64,000 bases of DNA from Terriglobia bacterium (GCA_020073705.1 JAIQES010000003.1:1-64000); one strand, 5' to 3'. Numbered from the stretch's first letter, positions 1 to 10,271 are shown. Notes: generated by a model not told the origin, from the letters alone. Program-made: numbers and translations.

Positions 1-232
1 CAGCGGGTATCGCGAGGCAAATTCATTGTGCCCGTGCATAGCCGCGTTTGTCAACGCGACTGCAATTTCGCGGACGATCGCATTGTTTGGCTGCACGGCT
101 ATCCAGGCAAGTTCCGGGCAGGCTCCTCAATGGCTTCTGCAGGATTCTTGGCGAACCATCCCGTGGGACGACACATACACGCATGATGGCAACTTATCTA
201 CTCCGGTGGGAGGCCAGAGTGGGAGGCCAGGG

Positions 233-262
233 TTGACCTTGCAGCTGTGCTTGGCATAAATT
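233..262 (+). promoter_or_regulatory. candidate sigma70-type promoter upstream of the PilZ-like ORF
   Basis: TTGACC (233-238), 18-bp spacer, TAAATT (257-262), about 37 bp before the ORF start. Confidence 0.35.
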
Positions 263-298
263 GTAGTGGATTAAATCTGTCTTTCCAGAAAGGTTCGA

Positions 299-643
299 TT
301 GGGCGAAACATTTCAGTCCTACGGGCGCCGGAAGGGCGGGCGGGTACTTATGCGCGTTCCCGTGGAGGTGCGCGGCACCGCGCAGGATGGAAGTGTCCTC
401 GAAGAGAGCACGCACACCGGCGTGGTCGGCGCGCTCGGCGCGATGGTTCGAACCTCGCGCTTATTGCAAATGGGCACTGAGGTTGCGGTCACGAACCGGT
501 TTTCTCAGCAGACCGCGAAATTTCGCGTCGTGTGGGTGGGAGAACAGAACACCGACGGCCTCTGGGAAATCGGCATCGAATCACTCTTGCCCCTGGAGGA
601 CTTCTGGGGAGTGCGCTTCCCCCCGAAGTCCGATCAACCTTGA
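299..643 (+). CDS. small PilZ-domain-like protein
   Basis: ORF of 114 aa; RVPVEVRG...NRFSQQTAKFRVVWVG...GIESLLP resembles short acidobacterial PilZ-like proteins; start uncertain (TTG 299 or an internal ATG). Confidence 0.55.
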   Translation: MGETFQSYGRRKGGRVLMRVPVEVRGTAQDGSVLEESTHTGVVGALGAMVRTSRLLQMGTEVAVTNRFSQQTAKFRVVWVGEQNTDGLWEIGIESLLPLEDFWGVRFPPKSDQP

Positions 644-762
644 GGCTTGCGCTCTGCTGCCCCTATCGGTGATATAATCCAGCCGAGTTCCGTGCCGTAC
701 TAGAGCGGCACTACGAATCTACTGCTTTCCACGCAAGTGCCGTTCTCGCAGGGAGGCAAGCC

Positions 763-1050
763 ATGGAACAATCCCAGTCAATAATGCTCCTTTCGTTACT
801 CATGGTCTCTTGGGGTGTCGTCACGGCTGTTCTGGTTGTCCTGGTGATTTACCGCGCAACGCTGTCGACGAAGGAAGATGACCAGATCTTTCTGGACCCT
901 TCCGAACAGCACCATTACCAGGAGCAGCAGGCGCTCATCGCCAAGATGTCGCGCTTGACAGGACCGATCATCGGGCTCGCGGTGGTATCGGGTGTGCTTC
1001 TGCTGAGCAGCGCCGGCGTTTGGATCTATCGAGGCTTCAAGAACTTCTAG
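763..1050 (+). CDS. small membrane protein with two predicted TM segments
   Basis: 95 aa ORF with hydrophobic segments MLLSLLMVSWGVVTAVLVVLVIY and GPIIGLAVVSGVLLLSSAGVWIY. Confidence 0.6.
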   Translation: MEQSQSIMLLSLLMVSWGVVTAVLVVLVIYRATLSTKEDDQIFLDPSEQHHYQEQQALIAKMSRLTGPIIGLAVVSGVLLLSSAGVWIYRGFKNF

Positions 1051-1652
1051 GGCTGGCGGGGCTGTGCAGGTTCCACAGGGGGAGCCGGGCTCCTCGGCTC
1101 GGTGGCGGAAACGACCGACGAGTGGTTGAGGACGATCACCCAACGGTCTCCCTGTTTGTTCAGGACAAGAGTGGTGTGCCCGCGGAATTCGACAACTTTG
1201 CCCTCCGCGATTGCGGCGTAATAGAATTGATAGGTAGCCCACGCGGAATTGCCGTTCACTTTTATATACGTATTGGAGCGGTCCATGCGGCCGCCGGTGA
1301 CCTGCGCCCGCTGTGCCTGATATGCCTTCACATAGTTGTCCCAGCCAATGACGGGCGGCTCCCAGGCGCCGCTCACGACCAACATATCATCGGCGCAGTA
1401 CTTGTGCATGGAATCGACATCTCCAACTTGCCAGTAACCCAGATACTCGCCAACGGTCCGATCAATCACTTGCGAGTCGGGCGCGAGCAGCAGCTTGCCA
1501 GCAGCTGATAAGGACGAATCCGCCGTCGCCGGCACATTTTTCTTCTTCTTATTTTTTTGCGCCGCAGCTGGCGCAGCAGCGGCCAGCAGAAGCAGCGTCA
1601 GCACAACGCATGCTCCGCCCTTCCAGGCAAGTTTCATCACAAACTCTTTCAT
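1047..1652 (-). CDS. secreted SnoaL/DUF4440-like (NTF2 fold) protein
   Basis: signal peptide MKLAWKGGACVVLTLLLLAAAAPAAAQ; VGEYLGYWQVGDVDSMHKYCADDMLVVSG...HTTLVLNKQGDRWVIVLNHSS typical of the NTF2-like family. Confidence 0.7.
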   Translation of the reverse strand: MKEFVMKLAWKGGACVVLTLLLLAAAAPAAAQKNKKKKNVPATADSSLSAAGKLLLAPDSQVIDRTVGEYLGYWQVGDVDSMHKYCADDMLVVSGAWEPPVIGWDNYVKAYQAQRAQVTGGRMDRSNTYIKVNGNSAWATYQFYYAAIAEGKVVEFRGHTTLVLNKQGDRWVIVLNHSSVVSATEPRSPAPPVEPAQPRQP

Positions 1653-1778
1653 GACTTTCCCCCAAGGGGGAAGATAGCACGAACAATTTTCTTGGAGGCA
1701 TGAATTGGTGGCGCGCGTGTCGTGCCAGTGCACGTGGGACTTCGCTTACCGTAAAGTTTATTCCTTCAAACCATGCGC

Positions 1779-4301
1779 TTACTTCGCCTTGTTGCGCGAC
1801 TGGCTGAGCAGATTCACGAACAGGCGGAAGGCGCCGGCGTTGCCTTCGGGCAACTGCCGCGAGAAGGAAAGTCCGGTATAGATGTAAGTGCCCTTGCCGA
1901 TGTGAACCCAGAGCAGGCCGCCGGTCAGATCTTTTTCTCCGGGATCGTGCATCGAGAGAACGGTGTGATACTGCGGGTCCCACTTGTCCCAGAAATAAAG
2001 TCCGCGCTCCTGCACCCCGCCGTCGAAATCGTGCGCGTCAATTTTGTTTGGAAAATTCAGTAGCGGGCTCGCGGGATCGGTGAACGTCACCGCTGAGTTT
2101 TCGTCGGTGATGCGCGGACCTGTGCCCATGGTCGCCGGAAACGGAGCGGGCTTGAGCGCATCCCAGATGGGTGGGCGCTGGTCCAGCACGACGAGCGTGC
2201 CGCCGGCCGCCGCGTAGTCGAGCAGGCGGCGGTTCGATGAGACGACGTCGGAGCGCAACTCATAGGCGCGCAGGCCGAGCACGATCGCATCGAAACGGCC
2301 GAGGTCGCCGAACGCCAGCGCGTTCGCCTCGAGCATCTCGACTTCGACGCCCAGGCGGCGTAGCGAATCCGGGACGGCGTCATTGTCGGCGGCGATGTAG
2401 CCGACGCGGAGATGGTCCGGAACGGCGATGGTAAACGCGTGCACGGGCACCCTGGCAGACACACTCCACAGGTAGGTTGGGAGCGAAGGCAGCGGCTCGA
2501 GCGATGTTTCGAATGTTTCCGCGCCACGCTTCGCGAATGCCTTCAGCTCGTAATTGCCTGCGGCGATCTTCGCGGGCGGCGTAACTACTAGGTGGACGAG
2601 GCGGTCGCCCGCGCCGGAGAACTCAACGACCGCGGGCTCCGGCGCCTTCCAGCCGGATGGGACTTCCACTCCGACCGCGACCTTCGATGGCGTCTGCGCA
2701 AACGAGCGCACGCGCACGAAGATTCCGAACTGCTTCGGCTGGCGCGTTTCGACAACCACGTATTGTTCGGGGGCCGGAGTGAGCGCGACTGGGGGAACCA
2801 AGCGCAGCGGGTAGGTCAGCACGGCGGTTGTCGTGGCCTGACGGCTCTCGACCGGCGCGCTGAAATCAAATGCATAGCCTTCCACCTCGACGTGCGTGCT
2901 CACGCTGACTAGCGGCGGCGGGAACGGGTAGATGAAGTCGCCGGGAGTGTGCGGCGTCTGCGCCCCCGCGGGAACCGCGACGCTGAAATTGGTCGAGCCG
3001 TCTTTCTCTTCCTGCTCCGTGATGCTCCATCCGGACGGAAGCGTTAAACCGGGCTTCGAGAAAGTGGCGGGTGCGTCAGTCCGGTGGGCCACTACGACGC
3101 GCACATGGAAGCCTTCTCCGGCGACGAGTTCGCTGCGGTCGGAATTCGAAACGATTTTGATCGCCGCGGCATCGGAGAGCGCGTGGTTGATTCGTTCGCG
3201 AACCTCTTCGAGTTCCCACAGCGCGCTGGCCGCGCGCGAATCCTGCGAGCGCTTCACCTGGTCTTCGAGCGTAGCTATCTGTTTGCCCGCCTCCCCGATG
3301 GAGCGAACGGTGCCGGGCCAGTTGAGTTTCTCTGCCGCCATGCGGGCCTGCTCCAAATCGTGATCGGCGGCAGCGAGCGGTTCCTCGGCTGGCACTGGAA
3401 TCGAGCTCGCCAGGGACGTGATCGGCTGCGCGAAATCCGCCGGAGAGGGCGGGCCGCCGGTCGTGCGCTTCAGGCCATACGGGCGCCTGATAAACGGCGA
3501 ATTCAGGAACGGCGTAACGCCCTGCGAGCGGTGATGCAGGTAGCCTTCGATGGAAATATCACGATAGCTGCGTCCCCAGATCGGAGAAATGTCGTCAGCG
3601 GGCACCAACCACGCGCCTGTGAAGTCCACTTTCTCCTCTTGTCCCAGTGCGCGGACCGGATCGAGCACCGTCTCGACGCGCCACGGTTTCAACCCTTCGG
3701 CGATCTGATCGGGATATTTGCTGGGATCGGCGGCCGCCTCGACCGCTTTCGGCGTCTGATAGCCTGAATCTTGATGATGGCCGTGGCCGGTCTTTTGGCC
3801 GCCCCAGCCGTTGATAACAATGTTCGGGCGCACGGTGCGAATGACGCGAACCATGTCTTCCAGCTCGACGCCGTGCCACTTCTCGAGGGTCTCCTCGAGA
3901 GTTTTAGAAAATCCAAAATCGACCACGCGGGTGAAATACAGATGCGGTCCCTCGACATTCATTGCGGCGGAAAGCTCCGCGCTGCGCAGGATGCCGAGTT
4001 GCTTGCCTTGCTCAGGGCCGATGGCGTTCTGGCCGCCTTCTCCGCGCGTCAGCGTGAGCAGCGTGGTGTCGGTGCCCAGGCCATGCGCGAGATATGTGAG
4101 CAGCGTGGAGGCCTCATCATCGGGATGGGCCACGATGAACACTACGCGCGTCACCACGCGCGCCTGCTGTATCGCTTCGAGGGTGTCCGCAACGGACTGG
4201 CCTCGCCCCGGCGCCGGAGCTTCCTGCTGCGCCACGACGTGCGTAAAAACGGGCAGCGCCACCAGCATCGCAAGCGCCGCGAGTCTGAGCCAGCGCTTCA
4301 C
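1779..4301 (-). CDS. PIG-L family deacetylase (LmbE-like) with large C-terminal region
   Basis: VVFIVAHPDDEASTLLTYLAHG motif and GHGHHQDSGYQT; GTG start at 4301 overlaps the stop of the upstream permease by 4 nt. Confidence 0.85.
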   Translation of the reverse strand: MKRWLRLAALAMLVALPVFTHVVAQQEAPAPGRGQSVADTLEAIQQARVVTRVVFIVAHPDDEASTLLTYLAHGLGTDTTLLTLTRGEGGQNAIGPEQGKQLGILRSAELSAAMNVEGPHLYFTRVVDFGFSKTLEETLEKWHGVELEDMVRVIRTVRPNIVINGWGGQKTGHGHHQDSGYQTPKAVEAAADPSKYPDQIAEGLKPWRVETVLDPVRALGQEEKVDFTGAWLVPADDISPIWGRSYRDISIEGYLHHRSQGVTPFLNSPFIRRPYGLKRTTGGPPSPADFAQPITSLASSIPVPAEEPLAAADHDLEQARMAAEKLNWPGTVRSIGEAGKQIATLEDQVKRSQDSRAASALWELEEVRERINHALSDAAAIKIVSNSDRSELVAGEGFHVRVVVAHRTDAPATFSKPGLTLPSGWSITEQEEKDGSTNFSVAVPAGAQTPHTPGDFIYPFPPPLVSVSTHVEVEGYAFDFSAPVESRQATTTAVLTYPLRLVPPVALTPAPEQYVVVETRQPKQFGIFVRVRSFAQTPSKVAVGVEVPSGWKAPEPAVVEFSGAGDRLVHLVVTPPAKIAAGNYELKAFAKRGAETFETSLEPLPSLPTYLWSVSARVPVHAFTIAVPDHLRVGYIAADNDAVPDSLRRLGVEVEMLEANALAFGDLGRFDAIVLGLRAYELRSDVVSSNRRLLDYAAAGGTLVVLDQRPPIWDALKPAPFPATMGTGPRITDENSAVTFTDPASPLLNFPNKIDAHDFDGGVQERGLYFWDKWDPQYHTVLSMHDPGEKDLTGGLLWVHIGKGTYIYTGLSFSRQLPEGNAGAFRLFVNLLSQSRNKAK

Positions 4302-5665
4302 CGTCCCGCCTCTCCGGCCGCGGCAAACGGCCACACGCGCCGGTACCGTGCCTGAATCATATAGGTGAGGATGCCCAGTGTGATCACTCCGATTCCTCCG
4401 AGTGCGAATTTCCATCCGGTGTAATAAAACAGCGCCGCCCAGCCCAGGATCGACAGCACGGCGGGCCACGGATAGAGCCACATCTTAAAGGGAAGCCGCT
4501 CGGGAGGCCAGCGGCGCCGCAAAATCATCACGCCCACCGCCTGACTGATGAACTGCACCAGCAGGCGAACGGCAATGATAGCTTTGATGACGCTGGAAAG
4601 CCTGAACAATACGCTGAAAGCCAGCGACGCCGCACCCAGAAAGAGCAGGGAGATGTGCGGGAAGTGTTTCGTAGGATGCACGCGGGCGAAGACCGGGAAA
4701 AAGTTGCCGTCCTCGGCCGCGGCGAAGGGGACGCGCGAATAGCTGAGCAGCGTCGTGAACAGCGAAGCGAACGCGATCCACAGAATCATGATGGTTGCAA
4801 ACGCCGCCGCGCGCGTTCCGTATAGCCGCTCGACGAACGTGCTCACGATGTATTGCGAATTCTGCGCCTCGCGCCACGGCACCACGCCGAGGATGCTCGT
4901 TTGCATAGCGAGATACAACACGGCGATCCCCGCGATCGACAGCAGGATCGCGCGCGGGATGTTCCGTTCCGGCTGGCGAATCTCCGCGCCCAGATTACAG
5001 ATATGGTAGTAGCCCAGGTACGTGTAAATCGTGTTGACGGTCGCTGAGCCAAGGCCCGCGAAGAAAACCCACGACCAATTCCAGGCGCCGGCGGGAAAAT
5101 CAAACGCCATTCGCGCGGAGAAGTGCGTCATCCCGCCCCAGATCATCCACAGTATCGTGCCGACTACGCCGATCCAGAGAAACTTCGAGATCAGGCCGAC
5201 CGCGGCGATCCTGCGGTAGAGAAGGGAGATCAGTACAACGACCAGCGCGGCGGAAACAGCCTTTTGTTGATAGACACCGAGCGGAACCAGATACGTGAGA
5301 TATTGCGAGAAACCGATCGCGCCCGAGGCCACCACGAGCGGCGCCTGAATCAGCGTCTGCCAGATGTACAGGAAGGACATCAATCGCCCGCCCCGCCCAG
5401 GACCATAAGCCTCGCGCAGAAATGCGTACGTGCCGCCGGCGCGCGGCATCGCTGCGCCCAGCTCGGCCCACACCAGGCCGTCCAGCAAGGAGAGCACGGC
5501 GCCCGCCACCCACGCCAGCAAACACTGCGGCCCGCCCATCGCCTGAATCACCAGCGGGATCACGATGAACGGCCCGATGCCCACCATCGCGTTCATGTTC
5601 AGCGCGACGGCCTCCGTGAGGCCGAGGCCGCGCTCGAGCTTTTCCGATGGCAGAGGTATGGACAT
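4298..5665 (-). CDS. APC family amino acid permease
   Basis: about 12 TM segments; LGLTEAVALNMNAMVGIGPFIVIPLVIQAMGGPQ and PRAGGTYAFLREAYGP. Confidence 0.85.
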   Translation of the reverse strand: MSIPLPSEKLERGLGLTEAVALNMNAMVGIGPFIVIPLVIQAMGGPQCLLAWVAGAVLSLLDGLVWAELGAAMPRAGGTYAFLREAYGPGRGGRLMSFLYIWQTLIQAPLVVASGAIGFSQYLTYLVPLGVYQQKAVSAALVVVLISLLYRRIAAVGLISKFLWIGVVGTILWMIWGGMTHFSARMAFDFPAGAWNWSWVFFAGLGSATVNTIYTYLGYYHICNLGAEIRQPERNIPRAILLSIAGIAVLYLAMQTSILGVVPWREAQNSQYIVSTFVERLYGTRAAAFATIMILWIAFASLFTTLLSYSRVPFAAAEDGNFFPVFARVHPTKHFPHISLLFLGAASLAFSVLFRLSSVIKAIIAVRLLVQFISQAVGVMILRRRWPPERLPFKMWLYPWPAVLSILGWAALFYYTGWKFALGGIGVITLGILTYMIQARYRRVWPFAAAGEAGR

Positions 5666-5839
5666 AGACGGCCAAAAGCGGCCAAAGCATATCAGATGCG
5701 TGCGGCGGGCTAAAACTACGAATGATGTGGGCTTCCGCGCGTCCCCGTGTTTGCGTTAGAATGTTTCGCGATATACGTAACCGGCGCGTGGGTATTCAGC
5801 CGCAATACATCGCTGAGAAGAAATACCAAGAATAGCCCT

Positions 5840-6802
5840 GTGCGTATCCCGATCCTCCACTTCCGTGTCCTGCTTTTCCTGGCGGCTGCCGTATTGCTCG
5901 CGCCGGCAGGGGCGCAGGCGTGGCAACTGAATATTCCACCGGATGCCATTGAAGAGATGCGCCTGATGTATTCGGGTAAAATGGATCAGGCCATCCTGTT
6001 GGCCCGCAAGCTCGAAGCCGACCATCCGGAGCACCCGTTGGGCTATCTGCTGGAAGCCGACGCACTCTGGTGGAAAATCTACTGCACATCGGCCGAGCGG
6101 AAATACAACACCGTGGATGCCTGGAACCATGTGCGCGGCCCGGAAGACGACACATATCTCGCGCTGGCCGACAAGGTGGCGCAGCTGGCCGAGGCGGCCA
6201 TCGCCAAATCGGACACTGCCGAGATGGAGTTGTACGCCGGGATGGGCTACGCGCTGCGCGCGCGGTTGCTGGGCCTGCGTTACGAGAAGAGATCCACGGC
6301 TCGGGCGGGCGTCGAGGCGCGCAGGCACTTGCTGCTCTGCCTCGAACTCGACCCCAACATGGCGGATGCCTATACGGGCCTGGGGCTTTACAACTATTAC
6401 GTGGACACGCTTTCGGCGATCGCAAAAGTGCTGCGCTTTTTTATGGGCATCCCCGGCGGTAACAAAGGTGTGGGACTGCATCAACTGGAGATGGCGTCCG
6501 CGAAGGGCGAGCTGTCTCAGACCGAGGCGCGCTTTTACATGGCGAAGAACCTGCGCAATTACGACCGCGACTACGCGCGCGCCGCCCAGACCGCTGCACC
6601 GCTTACGTCCGAGTTCCCGGAAAATCCTCTGTTCCTATTGCTGGCCGGCGACATTGCGGCAAAACTCAGCCATAACGACGAGGCGGCGGCGCGTTTTCGC
6701 GCTGCCGCGGCGGTCCCCGTGCAGGACCACGCCTGCGCAGGGCAAGTGCAGAAACTTTCCCGCGAGGCTCTGGCCGCGCTCAGCGCACCTCAGAAGAACT
6801 GA
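5840..6802 (+). CDS. secreted TPR-like protein of unknown function
   Basis: signal peptide VRIPILHFRVLLFLAAAVLLAPAGAQA followed by helical repeats; GTG start inferred at 5840. Confidence 0.6.
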   Translation: MRIPILHFRVLLFLAAAVLLAPAGAQAWQLNIPPDAIEEMRLMYSGKMDQAILLARKLEADHPEHPLGYLLEADALWWKIYCTSAERKYNTVDAWNHVRGPEDDTYLALADKVAQLAEAAIAKSDTAEMELYAGMGYALRARLLGLRYEKRSTARAGVEARRHLLLCLELDPNMADAYTGLGLYNYYVDTLSAIAKVLRFFMGIPGGNKGVGLHQLEMASAKGELSQTEARFYMAKNLRNYDRDYARAAQTAAPLTSEFPENPLFLLLAGDIAAKLSHNDEAAARFRAAAAVPVQDHACAGQVQKLSREALAALSAPQKN

Positions 6803-7061
6803 GAGCTCCATCCGGCAAACAGTCCTTGCCGGGCAACGGCTCGGCGCAGACCGTGCATCTCACGAGGCCGGCTGTAGTGTAGGCTATAGGGTGGTGTGAG
6901 TTGACTTAGGCGGGCTCTGGTGGTATCAGAATCAGGCTGGCCTGGCGGGGGTTTTTCCCAATCACTGGATCATCGCTGGTTTCCTCGGCACCTGGATTGT
7001 TCTCGCAGGATTTTCGCCGGTCGGCGTCTCGCACGGATCGATTGGGGAGGAGCGTGTTCGG

Positions 7062-8375
7062 ATGTATTCGCGCAGGTGGCTAATCGCGGTGCTGGCGGTG
7101 TGGGGACTGGCGGCAGGGTGCTCCCAGTTCAACACGAACCTGACGCCCCAGACGTCCTCCGCGACGCTGAGGTTTGTGAGCCCTGGCTCAGCGACGGTTG
7201 GCGGACCGGCGTTTACACTCACCGCCAACGGCAGCGGTTTCGTCACTGGCGCAATCATCTTGTGGAATGGAACTCAGCTCCCAACCGTTCTTGTGAGCAG
7301 CATCCAGCTGACGGCGACCGTTCCCGCCTCCAGTATCGCCACCGCCGGGTCGGCACAGGTGGCTGTCCAGATTCCCGGCTCGGCCGTTTCAGCCACTTCG
7401 AACGTATACGCTACGAATACGACCGAAGTGTCAAACGTTGTTCTTTTCTCGATCAATCCTCCGGCACCTTCGCCTCCGACCATCACGCAGCTTTCCCCTT
7501 CGAACATTGGCGCGGGTAGTGTGGCGTTCACGCTCACGGTGACGGGTACGAACTTCATCACTGGAGCAAACGGTTCGGTCATTTACTGGAACGGTGTGCC
7601 TGTAACGCCTACGACGGTGACGAACACGACGACAGCAAGCGCACAAATTCCGGCTAGCGATGTGGCATCGGTGGGAATAGCATTGGTTTCGGTCTCTAAT
7701 GCAGCATCCGGCGGAACCAGTTCAAGCGCAATTACATTTACAATCACCTCGAACAGTCCCACGCTTACTCCCAACGCCCGATCCGCCTCCACTGCGTCCG
7801 GACCTCAACAATCTTCACCAGGAGTGACCGCTGACCGGCGCTTCCTCGTCTTCGCCATGGCCTCGACGGATGGCATAACCGAGAGGCCCGAAACAATACA
7901 GAATGTCTTTGTGCGCGACACATGCGCGGGCGCTCCGGCAAGTTGCATGCCGTCAACGTCGCTGGAATCCGTGGGAACCGACGGCCACCCGGGGGATGAC
8001 GACAGTACTTCTCCGTCGATCAGCGCCGACGGACGCTACGTCGCGTTCGTTTCCTCGGCAACAAACTTGGTGGATGGTGATATGAATGGCGTCTCAGATG
8101 TCTTTGTGCGTGACACGTGCGTCGGCGCTCCGTCCGGCTGCACGCCTTCGACACAACGTGTTTCCGTCGCTTCCGATGGAACGCAAGCCAACGACGCGAG
8201 CCAATCGGCCTCGATCAGCGCTACTGGGCGCTACATCACGTTCCGCTCGCTGGCGACAAATCTCGATCCGGCTTCCTCCTCCACTAACTCTTCCAACATT
8301 TTCCTGCGGGACACCTGCGCGGGTGCCTCGTCCGGTTGCACGCCGTCGACACAGCTCCTGAACCTGCAAAATTGA
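7062..8375 (+). CDS. lipoprotein with IPT/TIG domains and C-terminal PD40-like repeats
   Basis: lipobox-like LAVWGLAAGCSQ; two TIG-like repeats (PTITQLSPSNIGAGSVAFTLTVTGTNFI); three repeats containing FVRDTCxGAxxxC. Confidence 0.7.
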   Translation: MYSRRWLIAVLAVWGLAAGCSQFNTNLTPQTSSATLRFVSPGSATVGGPAFTLTANGSGFVTGAIILWNGTQLPTVLVSSIQLTATVPASSIATAGSAQVAVQIPGSAVSATSNVYATNTTEVSNVVLFSINPPAPSPPTITQLSPSNIGAGSVAFTLTVTGTNFITGANGSVIYWNGVPVTPTTVTNTTTASAQIPASDVASVGIALVSVSNAASGGTSSSAITFTITSNSPTLTPNARSASTASGPQQSSPGVTADRRFLVFAMASTDGITERPETIQNVFVRDTCAGAPASCMPSTSLESVGTDGHPGDDDSTSPSISADGRYVAFVSSATNLVDGDMNGVSDVFVRDTCVGAPSGCTPSTQRVSVASDGTQANDASQSASISATGRYITFRSLATNLDPASSSTNSSNIFLRDTCAGASSGCTPSTQLLNLQN

Positions 8376-8384
8376 GCGGCATTG

Positions 8385-8452
8385 TGTAGCGCTCGCCTTC
8401 AAGCGAGCCTCTGACCAACTTCAGGATGCTGGCCTGAAGGCCGGGCGCTACA
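8385..8452. repeat. palindromic intergenic element between convergent genes
   Basis: outer inverted repeat TGTAGCGC (8385-8392)/GCGCTACA (8445-8452) enclosing hairpins GCTCGCCTTCAAGCGAGC and GGCCTGAAGGCC. Confidence 0.7.
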
Positions 8453-8489
8453 AGAGAAACCACCGCGAAGCACAAGTCCGATAGGACAA

Positions 8490-9572
8490 TTAGTCCGGCA
8501 GAAGAAATAACCGATCTGGAGCGAATTCCACCTGCCAGGGTTGCGGCAGCGTGTGGAAGGCTTCCCATTCCTGCTTGAAAATTTCCGCTTGAACGTGAAA
8601 ATCAGCGGGACTTGCAGGCGGGCCGCCGATTCGAAGATCCAGCGTGACGCGGAAGGGCGTCTCGGTCATCGCGGCAAGCCAGCAGGGGAACACGTTCTCG
8701 CGGCCTTCCGCTGCGGTCCCGTCCGCTGCGCGAACATGAATGTGGTGCGCGCGAATCGCGATGTGCTCGGGTGGCGCGGCGAGCGCTTGCGTCACGCGGA
8801 GCGTAACGCCCCAATCATGCGCTTGAACAAGTCCGCCAGTGGCGCGGCGCGCGCGCGAAAAATTCTTGCATCCGGTCAGCCGCGCGACTTCAAGTGTCGG
8901 TGGGTGGCGGAAGATTTCTTCCTTGGGACCTCGCGCCGCCACGCCTCCCCGCGCCAGCACCACGATCTCCCCGCAAACGCGGTAGGCCTCCTCGAGATTA
9001 TGGCTGACAAAAAGCGTCGATCCTCGATAGCTGCCCAGTGTTTCACGGAGCTGGCGTTCGAGTGCGTTGCGCAGGTGCGTGTCGAGCGCGGAGAAAGGCT
9101 CATCGAGCAGCAAACCTGCCGGCTCAACCGCCAGGGCCCGCGCCAACGCCACCCGCTGTTGTTCGCCGCCCGAAAGCGAGCGGGGATATCGGCTCGCGAG
9201 ACCGTCCAGGTGCGCAGCGGCGAGCTGCTGCTGGACGCGGCGAGCGCGCTCACGCTCCGGCAGGCGGCGCAACCCAAACGCAATATTTCCCGCGACGGTC
9301 AGGTGTGGAAACAGCGCGTAGTGCTGGAACAGCAAACCGATGTGGCGCGCGCGCGCAGGCACGTCGATTCTGCGCGCGGAATCGAACAGCACGCGTTCGT
9401 GGAGCACGATGCGCCCGCGATCTGGCGTTTCAAGCCCGGCGATCGCGCGCAGCGTCATGCTTTTGCCCGAGCCGGAAGGACCGAGCAGGCCCAGCGGCAT
9501 ACCATCTGCCGTGAATTCAACGGCGAGCCGGAAACCGGACAGTTGTTTTTCGATCGTAACTTCGAGCGACAT
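8490..9572 (-). CDS. modC: molybdate ABC transporter ATP-binding protein
   Basis: Walker A GPSGSGKS, signature LSGGEQQRVALARAL, Walker B LLLDEPFSALD; adjacent to modB and modA. Confidence 0.9.
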   Translation of the reverse strand: MSLEVTIEKQLSGFRLAVEFTADGMPLGLLGPSGSGKSMTLRAIAGLETPDRGRIVLHERVLFDSARRIDVPARARHIGLLFQHYALFPHLTVAGNIAFGLRRLPERERARRVQQQLAAAHLDGLASRYPRSLSGGEQQRVALARALAVEPAGLLLDEPFSALDTHLRNALERQLRETLGSYRGSTLFVSHNLEEAYRVCGEIVVLARGGVAARGPKEEIFRHPPTLEVARLTGCKNFSRARRATGGLVQAHDWGVTLRVTQALAAPPEHIAIRAHHIHVRAADGTAAEGRENVFPCWLAAMTETPFRVTLDLRIGGPPASPADFHVQAEIFKQEWEAFHTLPQPWQVEFAPDRLFLLPD

Positions 9573-9596
9573 GATTTCTTTCCGGTCTGCTCCCTG

Positions 9597-10271
9597 CTAC
9601 CGCCTCCGCCAGAGGCTCAACGCTGTGCGATTCGTCCCGTAAATAACGGATAGAACCAGGAAAGAGAACACCAGCAATGCCAGCGCGGTCCGATTCGCCA
9701 CGTCGTAATTGGCGGCCTGAACCTGGTCGTAGATGTCAATGGAAACCGTCCGCGTCACGCCGGGAATGTTTCCGCCGACCATCAGCACGACGCCGAACTC
9801 GCCGATTGTGTGCGCGAAGCTGAGCACCGTGCCGGTGATCGCGCCGGCCGCGGAGAGCGGCAGGATCACTCGAAAAAATGTCCCCAGCCGCGAAGTCCCC
9901 AGCATCCACGAAGCCTCAATCAACCTTCGGTCGACACTTTCAAATCCAGCCGAAAATGGCTGCACCGCGAACGGCAAACTATAGAGCACGGAGGCGACCA
10001 GCAAGCCCCCGAACGTGAAAGGCAGCGTGTGGCCGAACCATGACTGCCACAGCTTCCCGGGAAGGTTTTGCGGACCAAGGCCCACGAGAATGTAGTAGCC
10101 GAGCACCGTGGGAGGCAAAACTATCGGCAGCGCGACGATCGCCTCGACCAGAAATTTCCACCGCCACCGCGAAAACGTAATCCAGTACGCGATGGGCATA
10201 CCGGCGATGAGGAGAATTCCCGCAACGCATGTCGCCAGCCTCAACGAAAGCGCAATCGCCTGCCAATTCAA
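9597..10271 (-). CDS. modB: molybdate ABC transporter permease
   Basis: five to six TM segments; LIEASWMLGTSRLGTFFRVILPLSAAGAITGTVLSFAHTIGEFGVVLMVGGNIPGVTRT. Confidence 0.92.
   Translation of the reverse strand: MNWQAIALSLRLATCVAGILLIAGMPIAYWITFSRWRWKFLVEAIVALPIVLPPTVLGYYILVGLGPQNLPGKLWQSWFGHTLPFTFGGLLVASVLYSLPFAVQPFSAGFESVDRRLIEASWMLGTSRLGTFFRVILPLSAAGAITGTVLSFAHTIGEFGVVLMVGGNIPGVTRTVSIDIYDQVQAANYDVANRTALALLVFSFLVLSVIYGTNRTALSLWRRR

Noticed and set aside
1-186. possible 3' end of a plus-strand CDS (frame 1, ...RIVWLHGYPGKFRAGSSMASAGFLANHPVGRHIHA*)
   Set aside because: Too short and no recognised family; cannot distinguish from a chance open frame.
206-230. 12-nt tandem repeat GTGGGAGGCCAG x2
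   Set aside because: Only two copies with no further structure; not informative alone.
6905-7061. open frame upstream of the TIG lipoprotein (LGGLWWYQNQAGLAGVFPNHWIIAGFLGTWIVLAGF...)
   Set aside because: In frame with the lipoprotein but no plausible start after the upstream TGA; the lipoprotein signal peptide at 7062 fits better.
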